Shown here one piece after another: positions 1 to 10,698 of a stretch of DNA of 64,000 bases. Within the stretch, counting starts at the first letter, position 1. Each line of letters opens with the position of its first letter. A program made the position numbers and the translations under genes. The notes under the pieces were generated by a model. The model was given only the letters and a program-made list of their open reading frames with translations. It was not told the origin of the DNA and did not search any database. This stretch comes from Gracilaria domingensis. Its lineage: Eukaryota > Rhodophyta > Florideophyceae > Gracilariales > Gracilariaceae. The DNA is taken from the NCBI GenBank assembly GCA_022539475.1, contig VCMS01000053.1:166834-230833 (forward strand), read 5' to 3'.

Positions 1-1633
1 TTAAGTTTGCCAAGAGCGTAGACAAGCCGTTGCAGAAGACATTCTTCGCCATAAGTGACATTTCGATTTCTTGCATGCAGAGAGCCTCAGATTTCAAGTC
101 TGACGAGCCATCATATGAGGCGACAAGCATTCCGTCATCGTCATCGTCTTCGTCCTCAAAGTCGCCCATATGGGGATTGAGTTCGTCCCCAATTGAAGAT
201 GATAATCCGGCCATATCTGACGATGAGGGATCCATCATTTGCAAACGCAGATTCATTCCGGATACTCTTCGAGAAGAAACTTCTTCCCCCTCGTCGTGAT
301 CGGCGACTTGTTCCAATGCAAAAGTGATTTGCAACATGGAATCACGAAGAGCGCACATGGAGTATATGGGAAGATTCGGTGTGTAGGACCGTATCGTAAG
401 AATTCGCTTGAGCATTTCAGAGTCCTCTGCATAAGGGTCTGGGTTATGCTGATTGTTGAGTATGAACACGGCCTTGGATGTCTCCACCTGCGCGCGAATG
501 AGGTCATCGCGTGTGACACATGAGCCCTCAAGATACGTGACGTTATCGCGATACTGAAGGTTAGAAGTGAAAAAGTTGATCCACACGGTTTCGGACCAGT
601 TGGGCTGATCACATATGATGACAAGCTTTGTCTTGGCATTTCTGTCATCGCCGTAAAACTCAAGAACAAAAGCTTTGAGATACTCCCATTTCACGTTTCC
701 GCATATGACGCAATGCTCGGTGCCTTCGGTCTTGACGAAAGAACCCAGCCCTCGGCGCAAACCTGACACGACATCAACAACCTGGCCAATCTTGCGCGAC
801 ACCAAGTACGCGCCAAACACAATTATGAAGATGATCCACAGGCGCCCCAGCAATGTGAATGGAACAAAGTCTCCGTAGCCCACTGTGAATATGGTGACAA
901 CAGTGAAATAAAAGGAGTTGGCGAGCGTGAGGTCGAAGGTGGTGCCGATCAAAGTCTCCCAAGGCTCCCCCAACTGCTCAAAGAGTTGCAGCCCCGACGC
1001 AAACACGTAGATGAAGACAATGAACTCGAGCGCCAAACGCGTGAGTTGTCGGTGAAACGGAGAGCTCTTGACCATAAAGTATATCTCAAGCGTGGGTTCT
1101 ATCTGAAAGTAGCGCGACAGGATGACGTAGGCCTGCAGAAAAGAAAAGTTGAGCCAGTCGGTTCGCGTTGCCATGAGCAGAGAGGCCAGGCTGAACACGT
1201 CCATGATGGCTTCAAAGCCGAGCACGAGGGAAACCGGGCGCGTGGCATAAACAAGCTTGCAAAAAATGTTGAAGAAGAGGACGACGGCGACGCATTTCTG
1301 GCAGATGAGGAGCGATGGATTGATGTAGCCGGCGTAGGTTGAGTACACGTACATGATGCAAATGATGGTGGAAACGAGCATTCGCAGCACGCCAAAGGCA
1401 AAGCCCCTGCTGATGCGGCTGAGGAAGGTGCCCTCAACCTTGCTGCTGAACCACGAACGCTCGAGACAGAGGCTGAGACGGTTGAAGACAAAGTCAAGCG
1501 CAGGCTGGATGTACATGGGGATGGCGTACGAGTAGGAGAAGGTGGCGGCCAGCACAAAGAAGGCAACGTAAAAGTAGCAGCCGCATAGCAACAGGTGCGC
1601 GACTTGGGACCAAGGCGGCGGAGAAAACGTCAT
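1..1633 (-). CDS. BK/Slo-type potassium channel, partial (C-terminus beyond window)
   Basis: The minus strand is open from an ATG at 1633 to the window edge (544 codons, no intron needed). Visible order: an extra N-terminal helix S0 (residues about 12-33), S1-S3, an S4-like segment (about 165-188), S5, pore loop with selectivity filter TVGYGDF (GYG at 252-254), S6, and an RCK regulatory domain from about residue 308 (CVICGN). S0 followed by S1-S6 and RCK is the plan of Slo channels. A stretch resembling the vertebrate BK RCK1 segment GLSTMLANL (here GLSTLLANL) ends the visible part. An acidic D/E run lies at about residue 500. The S4 region has a single arginine (R174), so strong voltage sensing is doubtful. 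It should be a plasma-membrane K+ channel gated by cytosolic ions. A second RCK domain is expected off the window. Family assignment is firm; gating ligand is inference. Confidence 0.9.
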   Translation of the reverse strand, partial: MTFSPPPWSQVAHLLLCGCYFYVAFFVLAATFSYSYAIPMYIQPALDFVFNRLSLCLERSWFSSKVEGTFLSRISRGFAFGVLRMLVSTIICIMYVYSTYAGYINPSLLICQKCVAVVLFFNIFCKLVYATRPVSLVLGFEAIMDVFSLASLLMATRTDWLNFSFLQAYVILSRYFQIEPTLEIYFMVKSSPFHRQLTRLALEFIVFIYVFASGLQLFEQLGEPWETLIGTTFDLTLANSFYFTVVTIFTVGYGDFVPFTLLGRLWIIFIIVFGAYLVSRKIGQVVDVVSGLRRGLGSFVKTEGTEHCVICGNVKWEYLKAFVLEFYGDDRNAKTKLVIICDQPNWSETVWINFFTSNLQYRDNVTYLEGSCVTRDDLIRAQVETSKAVFILNNQHNPDPYAEDSEMLKRILTIRSYTPNLPIYSMCALRDSMLQITFALEQVADHDEGEEVSSRRVSGMNLRLQMMDPSSSDMAGLSSSIGDELNPHMGDFEDEDDDDDGMLVASYDGSSDLKSEALCMQEIEMSLMAKNVFCNGLSTLLANL

Positions 1634-2595
1634 GTGGGGGGGGGCGGTGGGGGGGGAAGGCTGGTCGTCGACGACGCGATCGCGCAAGCCGAGGCGCAGC
1701 CCGTGGCGCGTCCGCGCGCGCGCAACACAACGCAGCAGCGCGCGGGCGCGACTGTTCGCGGGCGGAGGGGCTGGCAGCGACACGGCGCGCTCGCGCAGCG
1801 GCGCGGTCAGAAGTGCACAGCGCCGGGCGAGCACGTCACGCGTGTTCGGTTACAAGCGGCGTTTTTCGCAAAAGCGCCGAGTGCGCGCGGCGCCGGGGCG
1901 CCGCCCGGCGGGCGGCGGGCGCGCGCTGCGGCGCCCTTTTTTTGGGCGGCGCGCTGTGCCGCGCAGCGCGCACGTAATCGCGCCGCCGTCTGGCGCGCGC
2001 GCGCGCGGCGGGCGCGCGCTCGCCTCGGCGCCGCCGCCGTGCCGCGCCGCCCATACGCGCGCCACATGACGCGCGCGTCCCCGCGCCGCCTGCCGCCGCG
2101 TCTCGAGTGCTCGCCGGCGCGCAGCTGAAGCTCTCAGCCTGAAAGGCGCCTGCGTCCGACCTCGAGAGCGCGCTGCTTTGCCGCCGTTCGGTATCTAGCG
2201 CAGCGATACTTTCGCCGCTCCCTTCGCTCCGTACCTACAAGGGAAGGCTAACTTCACCGCGCTCGCGCGCCGTAAATTAATCGCGTTCAACATCAATTGA
2301 TGCCCCCTCCAACAGCTGTAAGCTTCCCTCTCCAGTGTCATGTGCAAACCCTACGACGACGGCAGTGCCGACCGAGTCGTAGATATAGATAGTATCTATG
2401 AGATCATCGTATGATATCCTGTACTGTGTGCTCACGTCAGTCGATACCAGCATGGAGGACCTGCCACCGACCATCCCTCTCTCTCTCTCCCCTCACCTTC
2501 GTAGAGTTCGTCACCAAGAGGTATAATATACCTATCCCCTCGGCTCGGCAGGTCAGTGACCCCCAGAGCACCCTGAGCTTCACAACCAACGCGTC
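1634..2595. promoter_or_regulatory. GC-rich divergent intergenic region
   Basis: This 0.96-kb gap separates the head-to-head channel and SDR genes. From about 1630 to 2270 it is extremely rich in CG dinucleotides (long CGCGCG runs), unlike the flanks, and contains only open frames of arginine/alanine composition that are by-products of base composition. The SDR-proximal end is less GC-rich and contains a CT-rich run. I infer a shared bidirectional promoter. A second pair in this window (31498/31873) has the same layout. Confidence 0.55.
2522..2530 (+). promoter_or_regulatory. TATA-like element of the SDR gene
   Basis: TATAATATA lies 66 bases upstream of the SDR ATG, just after a CT-rich run at about 2467-2490. 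Spacing suits a core promoter with a short leader. Placement is by inspection only. Confidence 0.4.
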
Positions 2596-3453
2596 ATGTC
2601 ATCTTCGCGCGCAGTTGCCATCGTCACTGGCGGCACGCGCGGAATCGGCCGTTCCATCTCAGAGGCGCTCGCGCAGGACGGCTTTGACCTGCTGGTCACG
2701 TACAACACAAACAAAGCCGCCGCCGACTCCTTTGTCAAAGCGCTCAAAGCTCAGTACCCGCACACCGAGTGTGCGCTGGTAGACGGCGACCTCTCCCTCG
2801 AGCACACCCGAACCAAAGTATTTGACACCTTTGACGACACGTTTGCGCAACGTTCTTTGCGTGTTATGGTTCATAGCGCAGGCCAATATATCGGCCTCAC
2901 ATCCACGAATGCGCACAATCTTTCTCGCCAACAGGCAAAGTTTGGAGATGGATCTGTGCTGGACGAACGTGGTATTCCCGATTTGAGTCACGTTAAATAC
3001 TTTCAAGCGCTGTATGGCGATGCGTTCATCGATCTCTGCGAACGATCGTTACAGCGCATGAACCAAGCTGACGGTGGCTCACTCATAGGTATTTCATCGC
3101 CGGGATGCAATGCTACAACGACTCCAAGAACGGGCTATGCCGTCAATGGAACGGGAAAGTGTATTATGGAGTACGCCATTAGAATTTTTGCAATGGCCGC
3201 TGCTGAAAAGAATGTCAACTGCAATGTGGTCATACCTGGATTCACCATGTCAGATGCCATGAACACTGTGATCGCGAGACAAGGGAAGAGCGCAGACCAA
3301 TTTGAGAACGAAGTTGTCAAACAGCGTGTACCGATGAAACGGAGCGCGCAACCGGCAGAGGTGGCCGTTGTGGTGGCGTTTTTGTGTAGTACTAAGGGCA
3401 GATATATTACCGGTGTGAGTCTACCGGTTGACGGAGGTCTTCATCTCAGATAA
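2596..3453 (+). CDS. Short-chain dehydrogenase/reductase with FabI-like Y-x6-K spacing
   Basis: Single-exon ORF of 285 residues, the usual size for a classical SDR. The Rossmann dinucleotide motif TGGTRGIG is at residues 11-18, an HSAG motif stands in the place of NNAG, and serines at 167-168 could complete the active site. The catalytic pair is Y181 and K188 (YAVNGTGK): six residues between Tyr and Lys rather than the classical three. This is the spacing of enoyl-ACP reductase FabI, although the N-terminal glycine motif is the classical one. The C-terminus has the usual PG and PVDGG motifs. It should be a soluble NAD(P)H oxidoreductase; the substrate cannot be read from sequence. The start was chosen because a TATA-like element lies 66 bases upstream and the Rossmann strand follows directly. 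Confidence 0.88.
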   Translation: MSSSRAVAIVTGGTRGIGRSISEALAQDGFDLLVTYNTNKAAADSFVKALKAQYPHTECALVDGDLSLEHTRTKVFDTFDDTFAQRSLRVMVHSAGQYIGLTSTNAHNLSRQQAKFGDGSVLDERGIPDLSHVKYFQALYGDAFIDLCERSLQRMNQADGGSLIGISSPGCNATTTPRTGYAVNGTGKCIMEYAIRIFAMAAAEKNVNCNVVIPGFTMSDAMNTVIARQGKSADQFENEVVKQRVPMKRSAQPAEVAVVVAFLCSTKGRYITGVSLPVDGGLHLR

Positions 3454-5769
3454 ATGCCTCATGTTGCCGAAACCGGCATCACCTCACCAACTTTTTGAAG
3501 TCGGCACCATTGAACTCACAAAAGCAGCAGTGAGCTCAAACAGTTTTCTGCTTTCGTTGCGAATTAGGTACGTGCAAACGCAGATGCGTGGCATCACTCC
3601 TCTCTGATGCTATCCGAGATGGTCACGATCGATAAGGTATCGCGAATGTTGATAATTATCAGGGCGACGCAAACAAAAGTTAGGGAGTTTTTCAACCACG
3701 TTCAAGAGACTTGCACTGTCTACAAGAGACACTGTGTGCGAGCTTTTCCTTTTTGAAGGCTTCCGTTGGTATGATGTGGAGTGCAGCGACTCGCTACACG
3801 TAGTAGCCTGTAGGTACATGTCACTACGCTTGGAGAAAGAGCCACACGGGGGAGTAGAACGTATCTAGGACTTTGCGCCAAGAGAGCGGCACAGCGTGGA
3901 GCACAGGCGTCACGTTTGTATTCCAGTCCGTGACAGCATCAAGCACGAATACAGTATCCTAAACTGATCCTAAACTCTAGTTTGATATGTACTAGGACTG
4001 TGCCTGTAAAGTTACGTCATTTGCAATCTAAAAGCAACAGCAAACGGCAAGCGCTCTCTCTGTTTCGGAAAACATTTCATGTTTTCCGTGTGATATGACC
4101 TCAGATGCTCAGCGTGTCACCAATCACTTTCGAGTCCGGGACATCAACTCGAGTGTAGGGACATTCCCCAGCCCGGCCAGTCGATCAGCGCACCGATTCC
4201 CTAGACGACTTCCAAGCACATCCCAAATCTGAGGAAGCAATCGACCGAAGGCCCGGACGCGTTAGTCAACTTCCGGGCTCGCAAAGCACTTTGTGTCCAA
4301 GTAGTATCGCACGATATCATCTCACCGACCAACCCTTTCTCGGCATTCGTCGTAGTTTTTTTCCCCTTAAGAACAAGCACTGGCTCATTGCGAATAATAA
4401 CAATGCCTCACACCTGCAGGCCACTAAGGAACTGAAGTTCCCTCGTACTCTATGCTGGCACCGCATCGAAACCCACTATCACTGGCGTAAAAACTCTGTT
4501 TGTGCCAACAATCGATTCTCTCCCTAAAAGGTTAACGTGCCATGCACTCTGTCTTGATGCCACTGGCGACATGGCACAGACAGAATTCTCTTCGCTTGTG
4601 ACAGTTTTTCACTGTCTGTCGCAAGTGCGCATATCGAAATCATCGGCAAGACCAATCTCAACCAGTCCGCAGAATCCGCTCGACTGGATCGAGTCAAAAT
4701 CGTTCTGTGTGGAGATATCCAGAACTTTGAATGAGCCGTAACTACAGAGCTCCTAAACGCCCCAATGCGATATCTCGGCTCACATAGCCAGAGGAAGTTC
4801 GAATGAAGATTGGCACGTTTTTGACGAGCAACTAGATGTATATGAAAATAACCAGTCTAAGTGGTGTCTCCATGGTCTTGAGCGTACGAAACACTTCCAA
4901 ATCAGGCTTGCAAGCCGCATGCATGAGGATTCTGGCGCAATCTACAAGAATTCGTACAGTCCCATGCCGCAATTATTCTCCTCTAAAAGGAAATATGCTT
5001 TGCTGTTATCGCACACATCGACAAAAGATATCTTCACTGTTCCGAGAGATGGCGGAGGCAGAAGGCCTGCTTTGCCTCATGCAACTCCTTGCTGCATGCA
5101 TCTTGTTTCCCTGAACAGCGCCGCTGCTCAGAGTGAGGGGTATTGGATTCGAAGGTGAAGTTTCCCTACATACAATGAGAGCAGAAAAGGCGATGGCAGG
5201 CGGTGCGGATATCAGTGCTCTTCGCGCTCTCCGTGCCGCCTTTTGTTGCCATTTCCACTCTCATGAATGTTGGCGAGTTTCATCTTCAGGGACTTCTGTT
5301 CTCGATCGGTCTCCGTGCGCCTACTGGATTGATGAGACAATTCGCCGGCTCCGGTCGGCGATAAAACATCTTCTGCTCACTTGAAAATTCTTCTTCCCGA
5401 GAACAAGAAGAAGATCTAAGACCTCACTGTCTCGAGGCAAAATTTTGCTGCGGTTCAAAAGAAGTTCCACTTAGAAGAATCGAAGAACCTCGAACCCCTG
5501 CGAAGCCCTTGAAAGCATAGTCTGCGAATACCTCTGGAGACGGTCTCCTCTGACAACTTTCGCGCCAATCTTGTGCATTTCCAATAGGGCGAGGTCTTTG
5601 CTAGAGACTTCCTCCTTTTGGAAGTGCAGGAAGTGTCGTGAAACTTGTCATGTAGATGGCTGTGCAAAAAGAGCTACAGTACCTTTGGTACTTCTTCTTT
5701 AATGCGGACAGTAATCCTCAATTACCTTTGGTACACGTGCCGTTGGAAGTGGCTTCTGGTGTGAAACAA
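3454..5769. other. Intergenic, no gene recognised
   Basis: Only short open frames without recognisable domains are present on either strand, with stop codons frequent in all frames. I see no RNA gene, repeat family or transposon signature here. A motif of the type TTCTTCTTTAATGCGGACAG near 5692-5712 recurs in similar form near 6558-6580. Confidence 0.5.
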
Positions 5770-6019
5770 GTAAGGGTTATCGACTGCCCAGAGAGGGATA
5801 TTTCAATCCCGAGGGCGAGTTATTTCCCTCGGTGCAACAGTGAAGATTTGTGTGTCGCTCAGTACCACATGTAAATGCGGTACTGAGCGACACACATATC
5901 TTCATTGTTTCACTCGGCTTCGCCTTCAGGAAAATAACTCGCCGGCTCGGCTTCGCCTTCGGGAAAATAACTCGCCCTCGGAGTTGGGAAATCCCTCTCC
6001 GGCAGTCGATAACCCTTAC
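5770..6019. mobile_element. MITE-like foldback element (about 250 bp)
   Basis: The two ends are inverted copies beginning GTAAGGGTTATCGACTGCC; similarity continues inward for about 60 bases on each side with few mismatches, through the motif GAGGGCGAGTTATTT. The centre has a further inverted pair, GTGTGTCGCTCAGTACC against its complement, around a 12-base spacer (about 5848-5893). No coding capacity. No clear target duplication, so the superfamily is unassigned. Confidence 0.7.
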
Positions 6020-6125
6020 GAATAGGATGCATTTGTCTTCTGCCAATCTCTAGGATTCATTTTCCTAATCATCCTTGTGAGGATTCAAATGAGAATTGAA
6101 GAGTATGAAGCATTGCAGAAGCGAT

Positions 6126-6220
6126 ATCTTTCGGCGATCTTCATTCTCGTCGGATCTACGCAATGGCTGCCACGGCAGCCATTGCGAGGAACCGATTATC
6201 TTGAAAATCGCCGAAAAGAT
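6126..6220. repeat. Short foldback inverted repeat
   Basis: Outer arms resemble ATCTTTTCGGCGAT and its complement; the core is CGCAATGGCTGCC, two bases, GGCAGCCATTGCG, a perfect 13-bp stem. It may be another MITE remnant or a stable hairpin. It lies 106 bp from the 250-bp MITE-like element but shares no sequence with it that I can see. Confidence 0.55.
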
Positions 6221-6750
6221 AACGTTTCGGCAGCTGCCACCCTTTCTCACTTGATAAATGACTGATTCACTGAATTATTCAAGGGTCAAGTTTGAGTTCA
6301 GAGAGAAGGATAGCACCCTGTCCTTCATTTTTGATGTTTTCAACTTTATGCACCGACGTCGAAGTTCCTGCCTTTCTCGGGCTTCTTACTACGATACCCA
6401 TGTTGTTCAATAAACCAAGTTTCAGGAACCTTTTTTGCAAAAGACATAAGGGCCGTTGAATGTCCGCTTCACAGGTTTTTTCTGTCATGCACTTTTTGGC
6501 AGTGCAGGGTGTTGTGGGCAACAGGTACCACAGCCTACCTAAAGAAAAGCGTACTTTCTTCTTCTTCTTTATTTCGGACAGTGGTTTCTTATTCCTAAAC
6601 TAGAGTAAAACCTCAGAGGAGGTTCTCTCTCTGTAAAAAGGCCAAGAAGTTCTGTGAATTAAAAAGCGTACATGGTTTTAGCAGGGGCGTATACATGATT
6701 AACTAAATTGAGACTTTCACAAGTCATAAGTCACTGCCATTTCGAGCATG

Positions 6751-9685
6751 TTAGTCATCTTCTAGTAACTGATGTGAGTCCTTCAGATCATCCCAAACCA
6801 AACTAGCTATCGTTCGAACAATTTTTGTGAAGCTCTCTCCCTTTGCGTGAAGCATACCACTCTTTTCCTTTCCCATACAGCATAGCTCGTTACGAACAAA
6901 GACACAAACCAGCTCGCACATTTCCGTTGTGATAAACAGCAGTGATTGACTCTGCGAGACACCTCGACGGCCGTGGTCACTTAAAAGACGTTTAGCGGGT
7001 GCAGACAAAGCCTGCGACGCTAAAAATGCCCATTCCAGCATATTGAATGGAAGGAGACTAACCAAGTTTGCGTAATAGTTTGCCCTCCCCCAGTAATGTA
7101 GAGCTTCATTCGATTCCTTTCTTCCATCACGTTTTAGAGAAGTTCGCACCTCATTATGGAACAATTCAAAGAAAACCTGTAAGGAAGAACCTGGAATGCT
7201 AACAATATCATCCAAGGCATCCAGCTCTCCAATTAAAAAATCGTAGAGTAAAGAAAAATAGTCTTCTCTAGCGCTTTCACTTTCTCCCAAAAAGTCCAAT
7301 TCAAATCTGTTTACGTCCAATATCGCAGAAAGATAAAATGGAATGACTCTGCCATCCTTACGCACCAGAGACTACGAAAGTGCGTGTTAAGCGAGCGACG
7401 ACGTAAGGTGCCATGCTGCCGAAGTAGACGATACTGGCCGCCAAATATAACCGAACCGCAAGTTCAATGAGTCGCAGAGACGCCTGCAGGGTGTGATATA
7501 ACCCATCAGTGCGAGCTGCTAGTGGATAGCCCTGCGTGGGCTTGACGCTGCGGAAGAGTGAAACGCGTGACACCTAATAGGTCGGTAGCACCCGCCGTTG
7601 CCTATAGTGCACGGTGACGAAGTGATAAATACGCCTGCACTGGTGTGCGGCAGGCACGTATAGCCCTCGAGGTCAGCAAGACTATTAGAGGACTACTAGA
7701 CTTACCAATTGGTGACTTTAGAACCGAACTGGTGGCGAATTAGCCTAGTTGGTGCTTGCCTTTACCATTTGGTGTGGGAGGTTGGCGTCTCGGGGGTTTA
7801 GTACACCCGAGCGCCCCTCCGGCTCTCACGGACCTAGTGCCACGTGGGCCACCGGGAGGGGCATTTGTGGTGCACCACCCCGGCCACATATCTACACTAC
7901 CTGGTAAATATTAATTCTAAATTGACGAAAATAAACTAATTAGTTCTTGTCATGCCTTTGCTTGAGCGTCCCACGTAGTACAGTAGGCAATCGTGCCCAG
8001 AGGCCGGAAATGTCACCACTGGGTCTTGTAGAGCCCCCGTTGATCCGGCGAACTATACTACACAGAGCTGCTGGGCAGCAGGCTTTACAAAGCGTATACG
8101 CCTTGCGTTATCCCGTTCTTTGTTTTAGCGTGCAGCGCTTGGTACGGAGGGTCTCGCAAAAGGCTCTGGAAAGGCATAGCTGTGCACGTTGGCTTCGGTG
8201 GGCAGATCGTAGAACATTGTTGTGCTCGGAACCATATTTCCGGCCATTATCTGCATTGTTTCATACAATTTAACAAGGACACGAAAAGCACGAGACAAAG
8301 TGACATGCTGGTCAGCTTCCAGCTGTCTCGCAACGCGACGGAACTCTGTAAAAACTGCAATAATTTCCGTCAAGCAGTTCATATGCTCCTCGTTTAGAGA
8401 AGGAAGATCATTGACTGAAATGGAAAGCTCTTCTGCCACCAATGCAATATTCGAAGCTCGTGTAAGATAGGTAGTCATAGCCCTAAGACGGGAATGCCAG
8501 CGAGTGGGAACATCGTGCTTCAACCGCTGTATTCTGTCTGCCGTAACACCATCACGCATTTGCATTTCTCTTAGTCTCATACTTGCCTTTGAGTGATAGT
8601 TAAAATATGAGGTAACCTGATTAATATGCTCCATGTATTTCTGCCATACAGTACCTTCTTTGAAGACGTCATTCTCTACCAATGCAGGGGTGTGAACCAC
8701 ACATCGGACAGAACCAGTATAATTTGTAAACATGTCGACAGCAAATGTAGTTGCCGGTTCATTATCTGTCGTTGCAGTAGACACAACAATATCCTCACTT
8801 CCAACAACCATATTTTTAGACACAATCTTCTGCAAGACAGCACGTAGCTGTCCTCCATTTTTGGGCAATGTTCCCAAATTCAATGTAACAATAGGAATAG
8901 AACAAAGCTTCCACCGATGATCAACAAAATGCCACGTTACCCCCATATTAGGTGCGCCAAGTGCTGCACTCCACCCATCAAATGTAAGTAATCTTGTTCT
9001 TGCCGCGGTCACCCTTTCTCGAAGCAATGAGCAAACGGCTTTGTATGTACATAATAAATGAGAGTCCAATACGAAATTTGCTGGAGAATTGTAACCTTCT
9101 TCCCAAAAGATCAATGAGACCTTGAAACGTAGGTGTTCCAATCGCGGACAAGTTCGTCTCTGTACTACAAGCAAACAGAACTTATGCGACGGCCTGCACT
9201 GTTTTCGTTGGAACTCCATTTCGTGAACCTGAGTTACTCTGGCTTGAAATATTTGTAAAGAAAGTTTTCTGAGCATGCTGATGTTATCTCTTCTGCGCCA
9301 CAATTTATCTGTTAAAGATTGCTTTCAGTTGTATTTCATTTTGGTTTAGCTGTATGGCAAGCTGCAGTTTTGAATAAAGAGAGTGATGATGGGTTTTGTA
9401 GTGCAAGACGATGTTACTATTGGAATAAGATTTGTTAATACTGCGAATGAGGCCGCATGTTTTGCATTGAAACTTTGGTTGTTTGTCGTGTTTGATGATG
9501 CTAGCGGCAAGTGTGCTCCAGACTGAGACTTTTGTGCTTGATATTTTTCCATTGCTAGGACCTCGACGCTTTCTTTGCTGTTTTTGTTGCTTCTCTATGA
9601 CTGCGGAGGCTGTAAGTTGGACGTTTCCTGCTGTTTCCACAGCATTAGTAGGCATGTTGAATACAAGTTGGTAAGATACAAGCAC
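6751..9685 (-). pseudogene. hAT-superfamily transposase, broken and split by a solo LTR
   Basis: Three blocks in order on the minus strand. 9305-9685 has a BED-type zinc finger (CKTCG...HYKTHHH). 8125-9303 has the hAT catalytic core: LTFDGWSA, a TTDNEPATT region, CVVHT, and DVPTRWHSRL. 6751-7365 has the C-terminal dimerisation region (YWGRANYY...QALSAPAKRLLS). The first two blocks are in different frames, a TAA ends the core at 8125, the solo LTR at 7492-8062 interrupts the gene, and another stop and frame change follow. Deleting the LTR and one target copy rejoins a transposase-like reading frame. The function would be cut-and-paste transposition by an RNase H-fold nuclease. This copy is dead. 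Confidence 0.8.
7492..8062 (-). mobile_element. Solo LTR (571 bp) of the 33-kb Ty3/gypsy family
   Basis: The minus strand reads TGTAGTATAG... to ...TATATCACA and matches the 5' LTR at 33193-33763 along its whole length, with exactly the same size of 571 bp. The flanks are CAGGG on the left and CAGAG on the right of the plus strand, a five-base target duplication with one change. No internal domain remains, so this arose by LTR-LTR recombination after insertion into the hAT transposase. Confidence 0.88.
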
Positions 9686-10698
9686 CTGATCAACAGGTGT
9701 GGTGAGTCCTTGATCTAGCGCATTCTCGACCTTAACAGTTTGTCTAGGCTTACGTCATTGTGATCTATCATGTTCTACACGTATTACAATGTACCATTTG
9801 TTGTACGTGTACACGCTGTACAACTTCTGACTAACTAATCCCTGTTTCTATGTTAGCTAGTTAGTCTGTACCAATTTTTGAGATATTCAGTCAGTCATCC
9901 CTTCGGGCGTGGGTTTTAGACATGACATGTCTTGAGCAATGAGCTCAAAACATATCATTCTATTCTTATTCTTCTTTAATTTGGTCTGTTGCCCCTTATT
10001 CCGAAGCAACAAAAGAGCAATTCGTCTAGAGGTGTTCTCTCTTCTAAGAACCAAAAACTTTGACGGCCATTGCTTCATCATATCTATCACAGATATATCA
10101 TTCAATACATCATTCATTCGAAGTTACTCTTGTATGTCCATTTTTCTTAGTTTGGCGCCCAGAATTGCATTAGACAATTAGAACCTGTGAGAACAAAAAA
10201 ACCACCAGGCCACATGTCCGGTGTTAGTACACAATATACTGTGAGCAGTCTGCAGCTGTGTCACGTATATGTACTCGCACAAATGCTAAAAAGGCCAAAA
10301 GCTTTCGTGAAGCATATCGAATCAGTTTCCTGAATGAATCTCGACCAACTTCAGCAGCTTGAACGCTAGCGACTGGTTCGCCCGTCGAGGCGTAATGTGG
10401 AGCAAATCATCGTCTCATCAGTTCTTGGCCTTCGTCGGAGATCCATCTGACAATCCTGATCGCACGGATGCGAAAAGGAAAACGTGAGCGCCATCTTGTG
10501 TGACGTTCGTTCGACAGTCGCAGAGCTTTGTTGAGGTTGGAAGCAACTGGGTGCAATCAAGGCATGCGACTAGTGAAAGAGTTGCTAGATGTAACTTCCG
10601 ATTTTTGAAAGGCTTTTTCATCTACACCTCGGAGCAGGGTGACAATATCAATTTTCTTCTTCTTTGGCACAAAGAGGAGTGCGAACGTCCGACATCAT
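9686..10698. other. Intergenic, no gene recognised
   Basis: No supported gene. Near 9829-9871 there is an imperfect inverted pair of TGACTAACTA type that could be a terminal repeat of the adjacent hAT element, but I cannot pair it with an opposite end. The remainder is AT-rich with short open frames only. Confidence 0.4.

Noticed and set aside
1595-2128. Several long overlapping open frames on both strands in the GC island
   Set aside because: Arg/Ala/Pro-only composition in every frame is what CG-rich DNA gives by chance; no domain, and the region lies between two real divergent genes.
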